Source: Mycolicibacterium porcinum
Lineage (GTDB): Bacteria > Actinomycetota > Actinomycetes > Mycobacteriales > Mycobacteriaceae
Reading direction: 5' to 3'
Assembly: GCA_002086835.1 (NCBI GenBank)
Contig: MVIG01000031.1
Span: 1-64,000, forward strand
DNA length: 64,000 nt
Positions within the stretch are counted from its first letter, which is position 1. Each line of letters begins with the position of its first letter. This document shows, one piece after another, positions 16,775-26,199 of the stretch. The position numbers were made by a program, and so were the translations under genes. The notes under the pieces were generated by a model that saw nothing but the letters and a program-made list of their open reading frames with translations, had not been told where the DNA came from and ran no database searches.

Positions 16775-17944
16775 TTAACCGTCCTCCTCGGAAATGCGCC
16801 CGTGCAAGACCGATGCCCGCAGGGTGAGGTGGTTGCGCTCGGCCAGCGACGGGGCCTCGGCCGCCGCCTGCACGTAGAGTTGTGCGGCCCTCGCGAGGTC
16901 GCCCGCGCGCTCGTGCAGATAGGCAACCGCGGCGGTGTAACGCGGCAGCGCGGGGTCGAGTTCGGCGAGGGCCGCCAGACCCGCCTGCGGTCCGTCGGCT
17001 TCACCCACGGCGACAGCACGGTTGAGCCGCACCACCGGGCTGTCGGTGAGCGCCACGAGCTCGTCGTACCACTCGACGATCTGCACCCAGTCGGTCTCCT
17101 CGGCGGATCGGGCGTCGGCGTGCAACGCCGCCACCGCCGCCTGCGCCTGGTACTCCCCGAGCCGATCACGCGCCAGGGCGGCCTGCAGTATCCACACCCC
17201 CTCGGCGATGAGGTCGCGCCGCCACAGCGCGCGGTCCTGCTCGGCCAGGGGAACCAGGGTCCCGTCGGCGCGAGTCCGCGCTCCGCGCCTGGCGTCGTGC
17301 AGCAGGAACAACGCGAGCAGGCCCGCGACTTCCGGATCGTCGGTGGTCCGGGCCAGTTGGCGGGCCAGCCTGATCGCCTCGGCCGCCAGGTCGATATCGC
17401 CGCTGTAGCCCTCGTTGAACACCAGATACAGCACGCGCAGCACTGTGCCCAGGTCGCCGGGGCGGTCCAGCCGGACCGTGCTGACGGTGCGCTTGGCCCG
17501 GCTGATGCGTTGCGCCATCGTCGATTCCGGCACCAGGTAGGCCTGCGCGATCTGGCGTGTGGTCAGGCCACCGACCGCGCGCAACGTCAGAGCGACGGCC
17601 GAGGACGAGGACAGGCTCGGGTGGGCACACAGGAAGTAGAGCTGCAGCGTGTCGTCGGCCGCCGGTGCAGGTCCGGCGGCCGGTTCGGCCGAGACTCGCG
17701 CCTCACGGTCGCGTCGAGCCACGTCGGATCGGGTGATGTCGAGGAAACGCCGCCACGCCGTGGTGATCAGCCAGGCCCTGGGGTCTTCGGGTGGCCGGTC
17801 CGGCCAGGTCTCCCAGGCGCGGACCACAGCCTCCTGCACGGCATCCTCGGCCGTCGCGAAGTCCGCCCCGCGGCGGACGAGGGCGGCCAGGACACCGGGA
17901 ATGAGATCCCGCAACCGGCCCTCGTCCACCGCGCCGGAGTCCAT
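16775..17944 (-). CDS. ECF sigma factor of the ECF42 type
   Basis: A 389-residue sigma factor. Sigma-2 is at about 18-75 (TAEDAVQEAVVRAWETWP, DPRAWLITTAWRRFLDITRSD), and sigma-4 at about 105-160 (GLTTRQIAQAYLVPESTMAQRISRAKR). A long C-terminal extension (160-389) rich in helical TPR-like repeats follows (DEGYSGDI-type NEGYSGDIDLAAEAIRLA, then WYDELVALTDSPVVRLNRAVAV). This architecture, together with a YCII/DGPF gene directly upstream, is the signature of ECF42 factors. The ATG abuts the YCII stop codon with no gap. No anti-sigma gene is present; the extension is thought to regulate this group. Confidence 0.88.
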   Translation of the reverse strand: MDSGAVDEGRLRDLIPGVLAALVRRGADFATAEDAVQEAVVRAWETWPDRPPEDPRAWLITTAWRRFLDITRSDVARRDREARVSAEPAAGPAPAADDTLQLYFLCAHPSLSSSSAVALTLRAVGGLTTRQIAQAYLVPESTMAQRISRAKRTVSTVRLDRPGDLGTVLRVLYLVFNEGYSGDIDLAAEAIRLARQLARTTDDPEVAGLLALFLLHDARRGARTRADGTLVPLAEQDRALWRRDLIAEGVWILQAALARDRLGEYQAQAAVAALHADARSAEETDWVQIVEWYDELVALTDSPVVRLNRAVAVGEADGPQAGLAALAELDPALPRYTAAVAYLHERAGDLARAAQLYVQAAAEAPSLAERNHLTLRASVLHGRISEEDG

Positions 17945-18352
17945 CTACTCGGTAACCGTGGGCGCAGCGGTCAGGAACGGGCGCACCTCGAGCCACTCGT
18001 GGATGGGCTTGCCGCCGGCCCCCGGGGCGGCAGACAATTCGCCGGCCAACTCCACCGCGCGGTCGTAGGACTCGACGTCGACGATCATCCAGCCCGCGAT
18101 GAGATCCTTGGTCTCGGCGAACGGGCCGTCGGTCACCGGCGGTTTGCCCGCGCCGTCGTGGCGGACCCAGGCCCCCTCCGGGGCCAGGGCCTGGCTGTCG
18201 ACGTACTCACCGCTGTCTTTCAGCCGGTCCGCGAAGTCGTTCATGTACCGGATGTGGGCCTGGATCTCCTCTGGCGTCCACTCACTCATGGGGACGTCGT
18301 TGACTGCCGCAGGCGCGCCTCGGTAGTGCTTGAGAAACAGATACTTGGCCAT
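17945..18352 (-). CDS. YCII-related (DGPF) protein
   Basis: A 135-residue YCII-fold protein with the DGPF signature at residues 75-78 (VTDGPFAETKDLIAGWMIVDVESYDRAVELA). It is the fixed genomic partner of ECF42 sigma factors, and the stop directly touches the sigma-factor start codon. Its molecular role is unknown; it may sense a ligand or carry out an enzymatic step in the pathway the sigma factor controls. First gene of a likely three-gene operon. Confidence 0.85.
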   Translation of the reverse strand: MAKYLFLKHYRGAPAAVNDVPMSEWTPEEIQAHIRYMNDFADRLKDSGEYVDSQALAPEGAWVRHDGAGKPPVTDGPFAETKDLIAGWMIVDVESYDRAVELAGELSAAPGAGGKPIHEWLEVRPFLTAAPTVTE

Positions 18353-18585
18353 GGGGTTCTCCCTTCAATTGTGCGACCCTAGTTGGTCACTCACCTCTGG
18401 GACGGAACCGTCGCGGCGTTCTCGACATCCGGAACCGAAATATTTCTGAACTCGGCATCGGGCCACGTCGTGCGGGTTCAGGATGAGGTATGTGCCCGTC
18501 GCCGACCTCAAGTGCGCAACCAATCACTTCGTTTGGCTAAGCTTCGGGTACCAAGTTCTTCAGTCAAGCACCGAGGTGGACATTC

Positions 18586-18822
18586 ATGTTCGGAAGCAAG
18601 GCAACCCTGGCGACCATCGCCGCCACAGGCATGATCGGGGCCGCTCTCGGCCTGGGCACCGCCATCGCGAGCGCGGACCCGGATCCGAGCCTCCCGCCGC
18701 CGCCGAACGCGCCGAAGAAGCCGGCCGAGACGTGGCAGGGGCACCCGATGGTCTGGTGGAACCTGCCTGCGGGCGGTCACTGGGGCGTCTGGGTCAACGG
18801 CGACTTCCTGCCCTTCACCTGA
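18586..18822 (+). CDS. Small secreted protein with Trp-rich C terminus
   Basis: A 78-residue protein. Signal peptide residues 1-30 end ASA; the short mature part begins DPDPSLPPPPN and ends with a Trp/Gly-rich piece (MVWWNLPAGGHWGVWVNGDFLPFT). No Cys. It has no match that I know. Separated by 26 bases from the next gene on the same strand, so the two may be co-transcribed. Confidence 0.6.
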   Translation: MFGSKATLATIAATGMIGAALGLGTAIASADPDPSLPPPPNAPKKPAETWQGHPMVWWNLPAGGHWGVWVNGDFLPFT

Positions 18823-18847
18823 TCGCCGCACCGGACCCGAGGGCCCG

Positions 18848-19696
18848 ATGACTTCGGTCGAAGCGATCGCCGCGGTCCCATTCGTCGACGGGATCGTCTA
18901 CGGCGAGGGCCCCCGTTGGCACGGTGAGCGGCTGTGGTTCACCGACGGCCTGGCCGGCCGGGTGTACTCGGCCGGCGAAACCGGCGACCTCACCGTTGAG
19001 GTCGAGCTCGCCCGTGCTTCCGGGCTCGGCTGGCTGCCCGATGGAACTCTCGTGCTGTCAACACTTTTCGCAGCCGAGGTGCACCACGCCGACGCCGGCG
19101 GAAACGTGACGGCCAGCTACGACGTCAGCGACATCGCGTGGTCCACCAACGATCTGCTGGTGGCGCCGGACGGTCGTACCTACGTCGACCTCTACATCGC
19201 CGACGGCGGCAACGTGACCGGTGCCATCGGGCTGGTCGGCTCCGATGGCACCGTGCGGGTCGTGGCTACCGGGCTGTCGATGCCCAACGGCCTCGGGTTC
19301 CTGCCCGACGAATCGACTCTGGTGGTCAGCGAGACCCACGGCTCCCGGTTGTTGGCCTTCACCGCCGCGGCCGACGGCGACCTCAGCGCGGCTTCCGTGT
19401 TCGCCGACCTCGGTCCCGACCGGCACCCCGACGGATTGTGCGTCGATACCGTGGGAGGAGTCTGGGTCGGCTGCTATGACACCGGCGAGTTCCTGCGGGT
19501 CATCGCCGGCGGTGAGATCACGCACCGCATCGAGATCGACCGCGGCTGGGCGGTGGCACCGGCGCTGGGCGGCCCCGACGGGCGAACGCTGTACCTCGTG
19601 GTCGATGACACCACCCACGAGGGCCTGCTGGCCGGCAAATCGACGGGGCGGATCCTGCAGGCTCGGGTCGACGTCCCCGGCGTGGGATCACCCTGA
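18848..19696 (+). CDS. SMP-30/gluconolactonase-family beta-propeller
   Basis: A 282-residue six-bladed propeller of the SMP-30/LRE family. EGPRWHGERLWFTDGLAGRV provides the first metal-binding Glu; PNGLGFLPDESTLVVSET, DRHPDGLCVDTVGGVWVGCYDTGE and similar blade motifs carry the Asn/Asp ligands. Family members hydrolyse lactones (gluconolactone and others) with a divalent metal. The substrate is not predictable. It converges with the ThrE gene by 9 bases. Confidence 0.8.
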   Translation: MTSVEAIAAVPFVDGIVYGEGPRWHGERLWFTDGLAGRVYSAGETGDLTVEVELARASGLGWLPDGTLVLSTLFAAEVHHADAGGNVTASYDVSDIAWSTNDLLVAPDGRTYVDLYIADGGNVTGAIGLVGSDGTVRVVATGLSMPNGLGFLPDESTLVVSETHGSRLLAFTAAADGDLSAASVFADLGPDRHPDGLCVDTVGGVWVGCYDTGEFLRVIAGGEITHRIEIDRGWAVAPALGGPDGRTLYLVVDDTTHEGLLAGKSTGRILQARVDVPGVGSP

Positions 19697-21265
19697 CGTC
19701 TGACCTCGCTGGCCCGGCTCCTCGGCCTCATCGGCGTCCGGCTCATCGGCCGACGGCGGCTCCAGCGGGACACTTTCCGCACGTGGCGGGCTGACCGCAG
19801 AGGCGTTGTCGGCCGGCTGCAACTGGACCACCTGACCCACCGCACGGCGCAACCCGGGCGGTCCCTCTTTACGGAAGAACTCACCGATCCGGCCGGCGCG
19901 GTAGCGCAGCGGCGAGCCGAGCAGCTCACCCATCACCACACCGCTGCCCAGCGCCAACGCCGTCGCCGCCGCAGTCAGCAGGTGCGCCAGTCCCTCACCG
20001 AAGTTCTCGTCCACGGCGAACGCGAACACCGCCCAGAACACCGCGAGCCCGGGCAGCATCGGCATGATGCCCGCGGTAGCCGTGACCAGTGCCGGGGACT
20101 GCCGGCGAATGGAGATCAAGGTGGCCAGGAAACCCACCCCGATCGCCGCGATCCCGGTGGCCGCCCACTGGCCGAACCCGGCGGTCCCCAGCCCGATCAA
20201 CGTCAGCTCCGCCAGCCCGGCGGCCAGCCCGGCCGTTGGCAGTGAACGCAGCGGCGCATAGCTGGCCATGGTCAGGCAGATCCCGGCCAGCGACGCGCCG
20301 AGGACCGCCAGGACGATCGGCAGCGGACCTCTCGGGGTGATGAAGGTACCGGCCGTGTTGACGTGCAGTTCGATCTGGAACCCGAGCAGCGTGGCAGCCT
20401 GCAGTGCACCGGTGATGCCGACCACGATCCCGGCGGTGAGAAAGACCGCATCACCGAGCCGCGCGACCGCGGTGACCATGTACCCGGTCAACGCGTCCTG
20501 AACGGCACCGACCAAGGTCATGCCGGACAGCAACAACACGATCCCGGTGGCGACCAGCGCACTGAGCCCCTGACCGGTGTAGCGGTAGGCACCCAGGGCG
20601 ATCAGGGTGGCGATCGCCGCACCGACCGCATGCTGGAAGAAGAACGGGGTGCCGACCCGGTTCAGCAGACGGCCGACACGGTCGATCAGCGCGGCGGTGA
20701 GGCTGGCGAGCAGACAGGTCAGCCAGTTGCCCCCCAGCAGCATGGCAATGCCCAGCGCGAAACCCGCCCAGCCCGCCGTCGCGAGCCACCGCGGGAACGG
20801 ATGCGGGCTCTCGGTGAGTTCGTCCATCGCCTCGTGTGCCTCGTCGACCGTGATGCCGCCGGAGGTGATGCGCCGCACGAGCCGGTCGAGGTGGGCAAGC
20901 CGGGTGTAGTCCGTCGATCTGGTGCGCACCGCGCGCATGATCGTGACCGGCGGGCTGTCCGCGGTGGGTAGCGCCGACACGATGATGGTCGCGACGGTGA
21001 TGTCGACGACGCAGTCGGTGAGCCGATAGGCCTGCGCGACATCTTGGGTGGTGGCGACGACGTCGGCGGTGCCCGAGCCTGACGAGAGCATGACCTCTGC
21101 CAGGCGGATGGTCAGGTCGAGGACCTTGCGGGTGTGGACGTCCCCCATACCGGCCGACGCGCGACTGCGCCGACCGGCCACCGGTGCCGGGTCCCGCCGG
21201 CCGCGCAGGGCGATGCGCAACCCTCCGCGCAGGCGATCTCTGCCGTTCAGACCTTCCTCAGCCAT
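19688..21265 (-). CDS. thrE: Threonine/serine exporter family protein
   Basis: A 525-residue membrane protein. Residues 45-150 are the cytoplasmic ThrE N-terminal part (LRLAEVMLSSGSGTADV, then VDITVATIIVSALP), followed by about ten transmembrane helices, including two similar five-helix bundles (PF06738 plus PF12821 type). The Pro/Asp/Glu-rich C-terminal tail is cytoplasmic. M. tuberculosis Rv3737 and Corynebacterium ThrE have this layout and export threonine and serine. The start at 21265 leaves a basic N-terminal extension of 40 residues; an internal start (MGDVHTRK) is also possible. Confidence 0.85.
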   Translation of the reverse strand: MAEEGLNGRDRLRGGLRIALRGRRDPAPVAGRRSRASAGMGDVHTRKVLDLTIRLAEVMLSSGSGTADVVATTQDVAQAYRLTDCVVDITVATIIVSALPTADSPPVTIMRAVRTRSTDYTRLAHLDRLVRRITSGGITVDEAHEAMDELTESPHPFPRWLATAGWAGFALGIAMLLGGNWLTCLLASLTAALIDRVGRLLNRVGTPFFFQHAVGAAIATLIALGAYRYTGQGLSALVATGIVLLLSGMTLVGAVQDALTGYMVTAVARLGDAVFLTAGIVVGITGALQAATLLGFQIELHVNTAGTFITPRGPLPIVLAVLGASLAGICLTMASYAPLRSLPTAGLAAGLAELTLIGLGTAGFGQWAATGIAAIGVGFLATLISIRRQSPALVTATAGIMPMLPGLAVFWAVFAFAVDENFGEGLAHLLTAAATALALGSGVVMGELLGSPLRYRAGRIGEFFRKEGPPGLRRAVGQVVQLQPADNASAVSPPRAESVPLEPPSADEPDADEAEEPGQRGQTSG

Positions 21266-21328
21266 CGTTGAAAGCGTACTGATGAACTGTCGGCTCCCGG
21301 GGGAACTACGCCACGGCCTGCGGTGTCG

Positions 21329-21988
21329 TCAGCGAGTGAGGTCGGCGGCCCGGATCACGTCGGAGCCGACGAAGTCGAAGATCTGAGCCCCGGTCACCAG
21401 AGGCTCTGGCTGCCGGGTGAAGCGGTGGGCCCCGACGCCGTAGCTCACATCCGGTGGCGACACCCAGATCAAGTCGAATCCCTGCTCCTCAAACCAGTTG
21501 AGGATCAGCGGAATCCGGTCCGGGACGGTGCGTCCGCGGGTCCACAGCACGGTGGCGCCGGTTTTGGCCAGCTGCGGCAGAATGCGGATCGTCCGCTCGA
21601 TGTCCTCATCGGTGATGTTCCCGAAGATGCCACAGGCCACCACGATGTCGGCCGGTGCCAGGTCGGCGTAGTGGTCGATGAGCGATGCGTCGCCGGTCAC
21701 CACCTCCACCCCGCTCAGCCCGTATCGGTCCACCGTCTCGGCGGCGACCGCAGCGTTACGCGGATCCAACTCGACCAGGCGCGCCCGGACGTCGCGGCGC
21801 CGCGGGTGCTCGGCGAGCACCTCGAGCAGGTCCCGCCCCTGGCCTGCGCACAGACTGACCACCTGCAGCGGACCGTCCGGGGCCTCGTCCAGCGCTTGCT
21901 TGATCAGCGTCTGCACGGCACGAAGCCGGTGCGCCAGGGCTGAATCGGGTCGGTCATAGTCCTCGTGCCAGCTGTGCCAATCCACCAC
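21329..21988 (-). CDS. SAM-dependent methyltransferase family protein
   Basis: A 219-residue protein with the glycine loop LQVVSLCAGQGRDLLEVL (about residues 41-58), VELDPRNAAVAAE as the acidic strand and DIVVACGIFGNITDEDIERTI beyond. The Cys-Ala-Gly-Gln-Gly form of motif I recalls the Methyltransf_20-type group. It lies just upstream of thrE on the same strand but 63 bases away. Substrate unknown. Confidence 0.7.
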   Translation of the reverse strand: MVDWHSWHEDYDRPDSALAHRLRAVQTLIKQALDEAPDGPLQVVSLCAGQGRDLLEVLAEHPRRRDVRARLVELDPRNAAVAAETVDRYGLSGVEVVTGDASLIDHYADLAPADIVVACGIFGNITDEDIERTIRILPQLAKTGATVLWTRGRTVPDRIPLILNWFEEQGFDLIWVSPPDVSYGVGAHRFTRQPEPLVTGAQIFDFVGSDVIRAADLTR

Positions 21989-22178
21989 GGCACGAACTGT
22001 ATGGCCGCGGCGCCTTGGCTCGTCCGGATGCGGGCAGGTCCGAAGGGGTCGCGCTTGACCGGGAAATGCGGCTCGTTCGTCGTGAATGAGACTGCGGCAG
22101 AGAGTTATTCGATCTCTGCGGGCGCATCGACCCGAGCTCGGACAGGATTAACCGCTGGATGATCGATATTGGCCGCTA

Positions 22179-23207
22179 CTACCGCTGGAAGCGCACGTAG
22201 CGGTCCTCGGTGCCCGCATCACCCTGGGAGTAGGTGACACTGTCGACCTGGGTGCCTCGATCGTCGACCAGCAGCAGATTGCCGCCCGAATTGCCGAGCT
22301 GGGCACCGGATCCGTCGAGCACGATGACGGCTGAAGCTCCCCCGGCCAGATCGGCATCCAGCTTGCTTTCCCGGCCGTTGCGATCGACCAGCCGCCAGCC
22401 GTGCAGCGACACCGACGTGGTGGCGCAGTTGCCGATCACCACGGCTTCGTGTCCGGGATCCGGACCGGTGGGATTGATCAGCGCCCGCTCCAGGTAGGCC
22501 GGCACCGGGGCGCCCGGCCCGGCCGGTCCCGCGCCGATCAGCCGGGACAGCGGCTGCGCACCGACGGCGGCATCTCCCCGCGCATCGGTGGGTACCTGCT
22601 GGGTCTGGAAAGCCAGCAGGATGCCGACGACCCGGTCGGGGAAGGCCAGTAGGAGCCCGCCGTCGTGGAAGGCGCCGTTGTCCCCGGCGTGGGCGCCGAC
22701 GTTGCCCTGGTTCATGTGGATGTCGTGGACGCCGTGCAGGCCGTCGGCGTTGCCGAACTCGGCATCGATCGGCTTGTGCAGGTTGCGGTCGAACTTCGCG
22801 CCGAAGGCGTAGAGCTCGCCGCCCGCGGCCTGGCATTGGGTCAGGTACAGACTCAAGAGGTCCTGCAGGTCGTCGGCATTCGCACTGCCGCTGGACGGCA
22901 AAGCCCGGCCCAGAGTGAAGTCGAACAGTGGCGCCTTGACGTAGTCCAGTGACGCCGCCGACGTGGCGGGGGTGATCGAGAATCCGGACGCCACCGCTGC
23001 CAGTCCGTTCAGAACCGGATGGCCGACCAGCGGATCCACCACCCAGAACACGACTTCGCTGCCGTCGTTGGACTCGACGTTGACCGCGACCCGCCACGGT
23101 TGCCCGGAGTCGTCGACTGCCCGAATCTGCAGGTGCGGACTGGATTGCCCATCTTCGCGGACGAACCGGTCCGGTCGTGCGCGCAGTACGCCGTACGTGA
23201 TCGCCAT
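22179..23207 (-). CDS. YukJ/DUF2278 protein with C-terminal lamin-tail domain
   Basis: A 342-residue protein. Residues 1-225 match the DUF2278 (YukJ) family: MAITYGVLRARPDRFVRE at the start, LHKPIDAEFGNADGLHGVHDIHMNQGN, then AFHDGGLLLAFPDRVVGILLAFQTQ. Residues 235-340 look like a lamin tail domain: LERALINPTGPDPGHEAVVIGNCATTSVSLHGWRLVDRNG, typical of the W-R-L-x-D-x-x-G strand. Function unknown; an effector or nuclease-related role has been guessed for relatives. No signal peptide. Confidence 0.7.
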   Translation of the reverse strand: MAITYGVLRARPDRFVREDGQSSPHLQIRAVDDSGQPWRVAVNVESNDGSEVVFWVVDPLVGHPVLNGLAAVASGFSITPATSAASLDYVKAPLFDFTLGRALPSSGSANADDLQDLLSLYLTQCQAAGGELYAFGAKFDRNLHKPIDAEFGNADGLHGVHDIHMNQGNVGAHAGDNGAFHDGGLLLAFPDRVVGILLAFQTQQVPTDARGDAAVGAQPLSRLIGAGPAGPGAPVPAYLERALINPTGPDPGHEAVVIGNCATTSVSLHGWRLVDRNGRESKLDADLAGGASAVIVLDGSGAQLGNSGGNLLLVDDRGTQVDSVTYSQGDAGTEDRYVRFQR

Positions 23208-23325
23208 GATCGACTCCTGTCACTTCGGTGCGGGCACAAGGACTTTCATCAGACCGCCTTCGCCGAAGGTATCGGCCGCACGTGACGCGGACACGCGTAG
23301 CGGACTACGCGATTCGGCGATACGC

Positions 23326-24249
23326 CTATCGGCCGTGAGAGGCGAAGAACTGCGCGGAGGCGTCCGACGCGTCGAACGCCCGGCTGGCGGCACCGACTTC
23401 CTGCACCGGCAGAATCTCGGGCACACCCGGCCAGGTGTGACCGCCCCCGTCGACCCTCATGAACACCACCGAGGTTCCGGCCGCACAACCGTCCGAGGCG
23501 ATGCGGTGGGTTTCGGTGCCGTCACCGGTGGCGGGCAGCACCTCGTCAGACGGGGCGGGGCAGCCGTTGATCTGGCGCCACCGATCGACCATCGCCGGCC
23601 CAGACACCACCGTGCTGCCGCCACCGCGCCCGGTCATCGGCCCGCCATTGAACGGCACGATGGGGTCCGCGGTGCCGTAGGTGGCCAGGACCGAGACGGG
23701 TCGCGACGGACTGCAGCCCACGTTCGTCCCGAGGGTGCCTGCGACCGGTGCAATCGCCGCGAACAGGTCCGCCCGGTCGCAGGCCAGGCGGTTGGCCATG
23801 AACCCGCCCGCCGACAGGCCGGTGGCGTAGACCCGGCCGCGCGGGATGCCGTTCTCGGCGACAAGGCGCTCGACCAGGGTCGAGATGAACCCCACGTCGT
23901 CGACGCCTTGGCGGTCCGGCACCGAGGCGCCGCGGCCGTCGGCCCAGCTGTAGTCGATGCCGTCGGGGTAGACCACGGCGAACCCGTAGGCATCGGCCAC
24001 GCCGTCGTAGTGGGTGAGCGCCGCCTGGTCGGCTCCGGTCGATCCCGCCGCATGCAGATTCACGACCAGCCCCGATGGCGCGCCGCCGGCAGGCAGGTGC
24101 ACCCGGTAGGTGCGCATCGTCCCGCCGAAGTCGATCTGCGCCGACGGTACCGGTGCCGCCGTCGCGGGTGCGGGGCCGACCGCGCACCACGAGAGCGCGA
24201 CCAGCGCCGCGCATACCACTGTCCTCAGCCGTCCCGGCGTGAAAAGCAC
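23326..24249 (-). CDS. Secreted PHB depolymerase-like esterase
   Basis: About 307 residues if translation begins at GTG 24249; the RBS is weak and upstream in-frame starts exist. The signal peptide (LRTVVCAALVALSWCAVGPAPATA) precedes an alpha/beta hydrolase of the LpqC/polyhydroxybutyrate depolymerase type. Catalytic residues are probably Ser146 (GLSAGG), Asp195 (TADPIV) and His271 (GGGHTWPG). Four Cys suggest disulfides outside the membrane. It is expected to cleave ester bonds of polyesters or aryl esters; substrate unknown. Confidence 0.8.
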   Translation of the reverse strand: MLFTPGRLRTVVCAALVALSWCAVGPAPATAAPVPSAQIDFGGTMRTYRVHLPAGGAPSGLVVNLHAAGSTGADQAALTHYDGVADAYGFAVVYPDGIDYSWADGRGASVPDRQGVDDVGFISTLVERLVAENGIPRGRVYATGLSAGGFMANRLACDRADLFAAIAPVAGTLGTNVGCSPSRPVSVLATYGTADPIVPFNGGPMTGRGGGSTVVSGPAMVDRWRQINGCPAPSDEVLPATGDGTETHRIASDGCAAGTSVVFMRVDGGGHTWPGVPEILPVQEVGAASRAFDASDASAQFFASHGR

Positions 24250-24427
24250 CGGGGCAGAGTAGATATCACGGGCGAACTTCCGGGCAACACCGCGTGACCG
24301 GCCGGAGAAAATCCTCCCGGCAACCGTCGCCCTGGGCTTCCACGCCATCCCGGCCCCCACCGTTTCGTCGTCCAGCAAACGAAGTACCGACGCTACCTGC
24401 TCATGGCGACCGGCGGGGTGGGAAAGA

Positions 24428-25441
24428 TCAGATCGTCAGGACCATGCGGTAGCGCGCCCGGCCCTGCTCCATCGCCGCATACGCACTCGCCGCATCGTCG
24501 AGCGGACGCTCCTCGATGCGGGCCCGCACCCCCGACAGCACCGCGAAATGCATCGTCTCCTCGACATCACGCGCAGTCCCGGACGGATGCCCGGAAATCG
24601 TCAGGGCAGGCTGGATCAGCTGCACCGGGCTGATCGGCAGCGGATCGGCCGAGACCCCGATCGCCACCAGCTCGCCGCGCGGGGCCAGCCCGCCGACCGT
24701 GTCCGCCATCGCCTGCGAATTGCCCACCGTCGCCAGAACTACTGCCGCACCGCCCAAGTCGCGCAGGGCCGCGCCGACATCGGCGGCGGTCGAGTCGATG
24801 TAGTGCCTGGCCCCCAGCGAACGGGCGTCCGTCTCTTTGCCGGGGCCACGCGCGATCGCGACCGTCTCGAAACCCATCGCGTCGGCGAACTGCAGCCCGA
24901 GGTGTCCCAGACCTCCGACGCCGAGCACGGCAACCACGTCGCCGGGCAGAGCGCGGGTGTGGCGAAGCGCGTTATAGGTCGTCACACCGGCACACCCCAT
25001 CGGGGCGGCCTCTGCGAATGACAATTCGTCGGGGATCCGGGCGAGCGCGTTGGCGGGTACCGTCACCGATTCCGCATAGCCGCCCGGGTAGTGCAGGCTG
25101 GGAATCTGTCCCGTCACGCAATGGATGAACAGGCCCTTGCGACACGGGATGCAGACTCCGCAGTGTCCGCCGAACCACCCCACGGCGACGCGGTCCCCTA
25201 CCGCGAAATCGGTGACGCCCGCACCGACTTCGGCGATGGTGCCGGCGATCTCGTGGCCCGGGGTCACCGGCCAGGTCAGGCCCGGGAACCCGCCGTTGAC
25301 GATCGCCTGATCGGTACCGCAGACGCCGCACGCCGCCACGGCCACCCGCACCTGCCCGCGGTCCGGCGAGAGTGTTTGGGCGTCAACAAGTTCCAGCGCG
25401 CCACCGGCGGACTGGACGTGAACAGCTCGATGAATAGACAT
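24428..25441 (-). CDS. Zinc-dependent alcohol dehydrogenase
   Basis: A 337-residue medium-chain dehydrogenase. Cys41 (GVCGTD), His63-Glu64 (GHE) and Cys at GCAGVTTY are the catalytic-zinc ligands, and Cys94, Cys97, Cys100 and Cys108 bind the structural zinc. The NAD(P) loop is VLGVGGLGHLG. It is related to the AdhP/yeast ADH1-like group. Substrate alcohol unknown. The start at 25441 is an ATG with a clear MSIHRAVHV start. Confidence 0.85.
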   Translation of the reverse strand: MSIHRAVHVQSAGGALELVDAQTLSPDRGQVRVAVAACGVCGTDQAIVNGGFPGLTWPVTPGHEIAGTIAEVGAGVTDFAVGDRVAVGWFGGHCGVCIPCRKGLFIHCVTGQIPSLHYPGGYAESVTVPANALARIPDELSFAEAAPMGCAGVTTYNALRHTRALPGDVVAVLGVGGLGHLGLQFADAMGFETVAIARGPGKETDARSLGARHYIDSTAADVGAALRDLGGAAVVLATVGNSQAMADTVGGLAPRGELVAIGVSADPLPISPVQLIQPALTISGHPSGTARDVEETMHFAVLSGVRARIEERPLDDAASAYAAMEQGRARYRMVLTI

Positions 25442-25514
25442 GAAGATCCTTACCGTCGCCGTCTGCTATCAGGTAATCATCGACCGTCGACGCTCTCTTG
25501 ACCAGCGTCAAGCG

Positions 25515-26177
25515 TCAGCCGAGTACGAACGGCAGTTGCGCCGCCGTCGCTCCCAGCGCTGTGCGCTCCGTATCGGTCGGGGCCCGCCGGCCCGTCCCCA
25601 CCCTCAGGACGTCACTGTCCGAGAACTCCGCCGGGAACCGGAACCCGGTGATTTCGCCGAGCATCGCGCGCGATCGGGCCAGACCGGCCGCGGGCGGTCC
25701 AGCCGTGGCCGGCAGGTGCGCCACCAGATCCAGGTGGTGCAGCGTCCATTCCAGAACGTAGGCATCCAGGTAGTCCCCGGCGGTGAGGACCTGCTCCTGC
25801 GTGACCACCCGCAGGACGGGGTCGACGAGGTCAGCCGCCCGGCCTGCGGCGGAACCCACATCGTCGAGGTGGAACTTGAGCAGGTCCGGATCCTCATACG
25901 CGGCGGCCAGCCGGACGGTCAGTGCCGCCAACGGATCCGCACCGTCGGGAGGCGACCCGGACACCGCCCAATAGGTGAGCGCGTTGCGGGTCGGTTCGGC
26001 ATCGGCGCCGGCAGGAGTAACCAGCGTGATCAACACATCCTGGGCATCAATGATGAGGTGGCACACCAGGTCTCGAACGAGCCAGCCTGCGCAGCCGGAG
26101 GGCAGATCGAAGTCCTGGGGCTCGAGACCTGCCACCGCTGCCCGCAGCGCCGCCCACGAATCCGAGAACTGGCTCAC
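25515..26177 (-). CDS. Maleylpyruvate isomerase N-terminal (DinB-like) protein
   Basis: A 220-residue four-helix protein of the mycothiol-dependent maleylpyruvate isomerase/DinB-like fold. The N-terminal WAALRAAVAGLEPQDFDLPSGCAGWLVRDLVCHLIIDAQDVL gives the metal-binding His of the VAWHLAH-type motif in divergent form; a second His pair is in YVLEWTLHHLDLVAHL. Such proteins may transfer or use mycothiol. Function beyond the fold is unknown. 23 bases separate it from cynS. Confidence 0.65.
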   Translation of the reverse strand: MSQFSDSWAALRAAVAGLEPQDFDLPSGCAGWLVRDLVCHLIIDAQDVLITLVTPAGADAEPTRNALTYWAVSGSPPDGADPLAALTVRLAAAYEDPDLLKFHLDDVGSAAGRAADLVDPVLRVVTQEQVLTAGDYLDAYVLEWTLHHLDLVAHLPATAGPPAAGLARSRAMLGEITGFRFPAEFSDSDVLRVGTGRRAPTDTERTALGATAAQLPFVLG

Positions 26178-26199
26178 GCCCGCACGCTAGCAGCGGGTG

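Noticed and set aside
16733-18382. 549-codon plus-strand open frame
   Set aside because: Antisense to the ECF42 and YCII genes; no domain.
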